From NCBI GenBank assembly GCA_035772405.1, contig JAYKKM010000054.1, positions 4,729,001-4,793,000 on the forward strand: DNA of 64,000 nucleotides. The letters are read 5' to 3'. Shown piece after piece: positions 48,101 through 64,000 of this stretch. Numbering within the stretch: position 1 is the first letter of the stretch; every line of letters starts with the position of its first letter. Under the pieces are notes generated by a model. That model was not told the DNA's origin. It searched no databases and saw only the letters and a program-made list of their open reading frames with translations. The stretch comes from Chrysogorgia sp. JL179-B06 (Eukaryota > Cnidaria > Anthozoa > Scleralcyonacea > Chrysogorgiidae). A program made the translations under genes and the position numbers.

Positions 48101-50481
48101 AACTGGAACCAAGACAGCTGGCATCTCAACTAATAGGACGGCTGTTTAAAGATATCGAGTCGTATTCACAGACACATCCTTGCATTGCCAAGTTATTCGA
48201 GAAGTTACGTTCTTCAACGCTTCCTTATTTTGTTCCAAACTCCAAGTGCCTCACTTCCTCTGGTGGTCCACTACTTCACGCCTTAGCTGAACACGATGAA
48301 TCAATGATTGATTCAATGTGCCTCGCGCATGACAACTCCAGATTATTAACGACTGCGCGTGGAAACGAAGGCCTGGAAATCAGAATATTTAGTCTGCGTT
48401 CTGGAATGCTGGAACGAAAGTTGATTTTAACGGAGCCTATTCCTGATGTCTATTACATATGGCACACTATCCTGAGTGTACAAGACAAGGATAAACTCGT
48501 AATGGTTGGAGGAAGGAACATCTTGGTGTTAGATCTAAAGAATGGTCAAGTGGTGCAAACGTTGGAAGCCTTAGGTGAAGATTTGATGTTCAATCAAAGT
48601 GGTTACGAAGTACCTCCCGTGGCTTTAGGAAACAGAGACCAACATCTTGCTGCATTAACAGATAAGGGTGTGAAAATCTGGAATATCGAAACTGGCAAGC
48701 TGGAGCATGAAATATCCGTGAAAGGAATTGATACCAGTGGAAGCATGGGTGTCCTGGATGCCAGTAGCGAGAACGTGGTGTTCTGTAAGAAAGGATCCAC
48801 AGATATCGTGGTAGTTAACATCACCAGTGGAAAGAAAGTGCAAACCATAACATCTGCCGTAAAGAAAAGCAATGATTCGTCCGTGAAATTCATTCGCGTT
48901 ACCGACCAAAAGAAAATCATTGTCATGTCCAGCAATTCAACCGAATTGAAAGTTTACGACGTAACTTCTGGTCGACTTGAGAAAGATGTAGGGGGATTCA
49001 GCGCCAATAGTACAGTGAAAGAGTTAATTATCACCAAGGATGGCAAGAAGCTCGTTTGTCAAGAAAAATACGAACTAGCAATATGGGATATGGATACCTG
49101 GCGATGTCGCAAAGTTCTTCATGACATGGCTCATGTTCATTCACCACATGTGAAAACCAATGACGGTCGAATCGTTGCCCACGCAAATATCGTGGATCGT
49201 ATCGTCCGCGTTTATGATGCATCAAAGGATGAATCCAAAGAAGCGACGGCAGCTCCGACAGCAAACGAGTGGGTGATCAACCAGATTAATTCACTGCACC
49301 CAGGAATAGATGGACGCCATTTTATCACCGCAGGAACAATCAACATGACCAACGAAGTATCCGTGTGGGATGTCAAACAGGCAAAGCAGGTTCGTGTTTT
49401 TAAGAATAACATGTTTTACACCAGCGTTCTCAGAATGGCCTCACCAACCATTGGAGTAGGATACATTTACAACGAAAAGATGAATCATTACGTGGTTTTA
49501 GATTTTGCCCAGGGAATGGTACGCAAGTTGGAAGGCAAGGCGTGCAAGAGAATGTACATGATGCAGCTCCTTGATAACAACAGGATGGTGTCATTTTCAA
49601 GAGGTCGAAGGAACCTCAAGATATGGGATATTAAAAGTGGCAAAGTGGTGGAGCAGATCAAGTTTGGCCAGACACATCGTTTTGAAGCATTTCTTCTTAG
49701 CGGAGACAAAACGACGATGGTTTTGGCACAATGTGGAAGTTACAGCGAGGTCAAAGATAAAACCGTCCCATTCGTTGTTCACAATTTCTCCACTGGAAAA
49801 CATCGCCAGCTTCGCGAAGAAGGTCAACAACTCAAGCTGGAAACTAATGGTCTTTCTCTTAACGCGTGTATATCTCACAGTGGTCGCTACATGGTTATCG
49901 TCAACGACTACACCAATGTTGCCCTCTGGGATGTACGCCAAGGACGGAAAACACACCCCCTGGTTTCAGATCAGTCTTGTGCTATCTATTCCGTCAGCAT
50001 CTCTGAAAAGAAAAATATTGCCATGACATCGTACTCAAGTTCCGGTAATGGCGTCCGTATATGGGATATCGAAAGCGGGAAATGCCTAAGAGAAATCGTT
50101 ACACCCACAGCTGTGAATGAGATCAAACTCTCCGTGGACGAACGTCTTGTATTTTGGAAAGACATGCAAGGTTCCAGTTTCTATGTTCATGAGTTGGATA
50201 CCGGAAGAAATCTTGCGACATTCACATCAGATCAACCAATAGCACCCCAGGCCTTTAGTGTTATTGATAACCGTGTTGTGATTGGTACAACAGGTTCAGC
50301 GGAGCCAGTCATGTTTTGTCTTCGTCAACCAAACGAGTCCGCATTTGAGAAAGACAACAGTTCTATTTTTGAGGACAGTGATGACATCAATAAGCAGTTC
50401 GATTATAATCCAACGACTACAAAGCTAGACATGCAGGACGTTGACGACGACAAAGATGATGACAATGCACAAGCATGTTAG
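39116..50481 (+). CDS. NWD1-like NACHT/WD40 STAND NTPase, complete
   Basis: Exons: 39116-39193, 39323-39833, 41443-41645, 42641-42968, 43521-44245, 45051-45263, 47140-50481 (TAG). Phases join to 1799 residues. The start MGLFPSKRARLKNK fits an N-myristoylation signal (Gly2, Ser6) followed by a basic patch. Residues 47-152 are a Glu/Lys/Asp-rich spacer. Residues 185-300 form the NWD N-terminal domain (VRIFTSSTFTG, ERNSLMETIYPKL, FQVVDMRWGVRDEA, GQKYGYRPFP). Walker A GESGCGKT is at 549-556 and Walker B VVLMLDSLDQ at 637-646. After a winged-helix-like part (687-1050), about 14 WD repeats follow (WNIETGKLE, WDIKSGKVV, WDIESGKCL), enough for two propellers, then an acidic tail. STAND proteins use NTP binding for switch-like assembly; the ligand here is unknown. 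An acceptor (TTTTTGCTTCAG) directly before the ATG suggests a 5' untranslated exon upstream. NWD1 fits better than NWD2. Confidence 0.93.
40585..41053. repeat. Inverted-repeat element in NWD1-like intron 2
   Basis: ACCTCG..GTACCCAGGGCATTTTGCCTC near 40590-40625 and GAGGCAAAATGCCCTGGGTACGAGG near 41018-41045 are inverted ends. The GATCGGCTGGTCA block is mirrored by TGACCAGCCGAGCCGATC. Confidence 0.7.
41681..41845. repeat. Hairpin MITE with TTAGGG-like interior
   Basis: Ends GATATAGCGAACC..CACTAAACAAGAGATTA and the inverse copy to 41845. The interior holds GGGCGGGGGGTTAGGGTTAG and TTGTTTTGGGGTTAGCGGTT, as in the 28217 and 40100-40445 copies. It begins about 35 bp after the donor of exon 3. Confidence 0.75.
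41889..42076. repeat. MITE with TGACCTCTATATATAACTG ends
   Basis: A 190-bp palindromic element. GGCGTCAGATGGAGTCCTTTT is mirrored by AAAAGGACTGCAGTTGACGCC, and the ends are CACTGACCTCT and AGAGGTCAGTG. Confidence 0.75.
42080..42600. other. Intron sequence, nothing recognised
   Basis: AT-rich sequence between a MITE and the NWD1-like exon at 42641. No open frame of note. Confidence 0.4.
44246..45050. other. Intron sequence of the NWD1-like gene, no gene seen
   Basis: Includes an ACACTATTTCGGCACTATACCAACC block (44765-44800) that recurs in inverse orientation near 46735-46760 and in part near 26790. Otherwise AT-rich. Confidence 0.4.
45466..45962. mobile_element. Harbinger-like element with Myb/SANT remnant
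   Basis: Ends are inverted: GGGCCATTTATACGAGGG followed by repeats of TAAGACGCGTC at 45469-45600, and GACGCGCTCGTATAAATGGT followed by CGCGTCTTATTTAA at 45905-45950. Inside, from 45650, ATG opens a short frame with WSTCEEKEFLLLYN, resembling the start of a Myb/SANT or MADF-type protein as carried by PIF/Harbinger elements, closed by a stop within 30 codons. Non-autonomous and decayed. Confidence 0.55.
45980..46425. repeat. Long hairpin repeat, arms about 160 bp
   Basis: TTTGTCTTATTTGAAAAGAACTC..CACTTGGTTCTCGAGATATTTA and an almost identical inverse arm ending AAGACAAACTTAATTTTCG. A related single arm is at 43200-43290 and a more diverged one at 52800-52900. Confidence 0.8.
46426..47139. other. 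Intron sequence, no gene seen
   Basis: Remainder of the intron before the large final exon of the NWD1-like gene. Contains ACCTACAGAAAGCTGTAGGT (short hairpin) and an AATAGTGTATAGGACG block related to 44770. Confidence 0.4.
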
Positions 50482-50775
50482 TATTTAGATTCAATGAGAT
50501 GTCACGTTATTAAACTATTCGACAGTATACTTATGTAGATGATAGGAGAATTTTACAAGGGTTATAACAGTTTTCAATCCCAAATAGAATTGCACTCACC
50601 ATCCTCACACAAATCATAGTTACGCTGCATGAGGCAAAGGGCATAATTTTAATATAAGAGAAACTTCCTCAATAACGTTTCAGCTTTGTAGCTAAAATTA
50701 TTGAAATATATTCACTGTATATAATTTTACTTTGTCGTACGCAATGCAACGGTATGCTATATAATGGTACTATTT

Positions 50776-51302
50776 AAAGTGCCCCTGTGATCAAATTTTT
50801 GGTATCCCGAATTTTTACATATTTGTAAAGAGCATGGTGTTCTTACTTAACTTGCCAAATTTCAAGCAATTGCGAACACGGGAAGTCGCCTTTTCAGACT
50901 GTTTTTATACGAGATTATACGGCCGCCATTACTCGAACATGTTCCGGAAGCTTAGGTTGCGATTAGAGGAAGTGACGTCAAAGACTGAACACGTGGATAG
51001 TTGTGTATGAATATAAAGCTACTTGGGGAAAACTTTCTATTGTAACTTGTCGTATAATTTCCATAAAGCTTATCACGTGTTGAGTGTTGACGTCATAATC
51101 ACATACTCTGCTGTGAAATTGCGGGCTCGTCTGGAACAAGTTTTGAGCAATGGCGGACAAAATTTGGGCGACTTTAGAGGTTAAATTTCTTGTGATAGAA
51201 TGTTTGTTGTTCATTTTTTGGCAAATGCGAACATTTATTAACCTAAAATTGTGTTCTGTAACAAAAAATGCCAATGTAATATTTCGTCGCAGGGCACTTT
51301 AA
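50776..51302. repeat. MITE with AAAGTGCCCCTG ends
   Basis: Starts AAAGTGCCCCTGTGATCAAA and ends CGTCGCAGGGCACTTT in inverse orientation. A 527-bp element in the convergent gap between the NWD1-like and LRRC59 genes. Confidence 0.7.
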
Positions 51303-51522
51303 GTAAATAACATTAAATTTCAAATGTGAAAGAACACACTAATATAGACATGTCATTTATTTTAATCAAACAGCATATAACATTATACAATTTGATAAAA
51401 CTGAAAATAATTGTTGTGAAAATAATTTATCATTTTACAAATTCTTTAAAATTGTTACGTTTGTATATCTTGTTTTGACCGACGTAGAAATGACGAAAAG
51501 CGGATGTAATTTTCAAAATATT

Positions 51523-51528
51523 TTTATT
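51523..51528 (-). terminator. Candidate poly(A) signal for LRRC59
   Basis: AATAAA on the minus strand about 120 nt past the LRRC59 stop. A second hexamer lies at 51356-51361. Confidence 0.35.
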
Positions 51529-51648
51529 ATCATCTGTTATTCTTATAATTGCTAACCTGTTTGTTATAAGGAATTATTAACATCAAATTAGACCTTTCTC
51601 CTATATATTTTAAAATTATTTTCTAATTCCACATTTGCTTTACCTGTG

Positions 51649-63986
<12,338 letters not shown>

Positions 63987-64000
63987 CTAAAATTAGTTCA

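Overview
This is animal (metazoan) nuclear DNA. Coding regions are split into phase-compatible exons with GT/AG borders, introns are large and AT-rich, and short palindromic non-autonomous transposons (MITEs) are very dense. The gene set (CYFIP, a STAND NTPase of the NWD1 type, LRRC59) and the repeats (R4/Dong-like LINEs, RTE, DUF3504/Crypton-like remnants, a Harbinger-like element, tRNA-headed SINE-like copies) fit an early-branching or marine invertebrate, for example a cnidarian. The sequence alone does not fix the species.

Layout. (1) 4359-29773, plus strand: the last 19 coding exons (816 residues) of CYFIP/Sra-1, the Rac1-binding subunit of the WAVE regulatory complex. The upstream exons lie before the window. 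Its introns hold many MITEs, a nearly complete R4-type LINE (10862-14695) sitting in a TAA microsatellite inside an older MITE, an RTE fragment, and a 5.1-kb array of a 51-bp minisatellite. (2) 29774-39115: intergenic DNA with a 363-bp almost pure G tract inside a MITE, a cluster of about 20 palindromic CTATAG boxes, and a duplicated segment of which one copy lies just upstream of the next gene. (3) 39116-50481, plus strand: a complete seven-exon gene (1799 residues) for an NWD1-like NACHT/WD40 protein. It has a predicted N-myristoylation start, a Glu/Lys-rich spacer, an N-terminal NWD effector-like domain, a P-loop NTPase and about 14 WD repeats. (4) 51649-63986, minus strand, convergent with it: the last five coding exons of LRRC59, a tail-anchored ER leucine-rich-repeat protein. 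Its large intron carries a second R4-like LINE flanked on both sides by GAAA microsatellite, a DUF3504 remnant, a degenerate 20-bp satellite, and a third RLE-LINE fragment.

The three host genes have unrelated cellular jobs: actin control, STAND NTPase signalling, and ER/ribosome binding. I see no operon-like logic linking them. The most interesting material is the relation between RLE-type LINEs and microsatellites, the residues changed at the CYFIP D-site, the lipidation-type N terminus of the NWD1-like protein, and several unexplained repeat architectures. Exon coordinates were read by hand from splice motifs, reading phase and recalled family sequences; no alignment was run.
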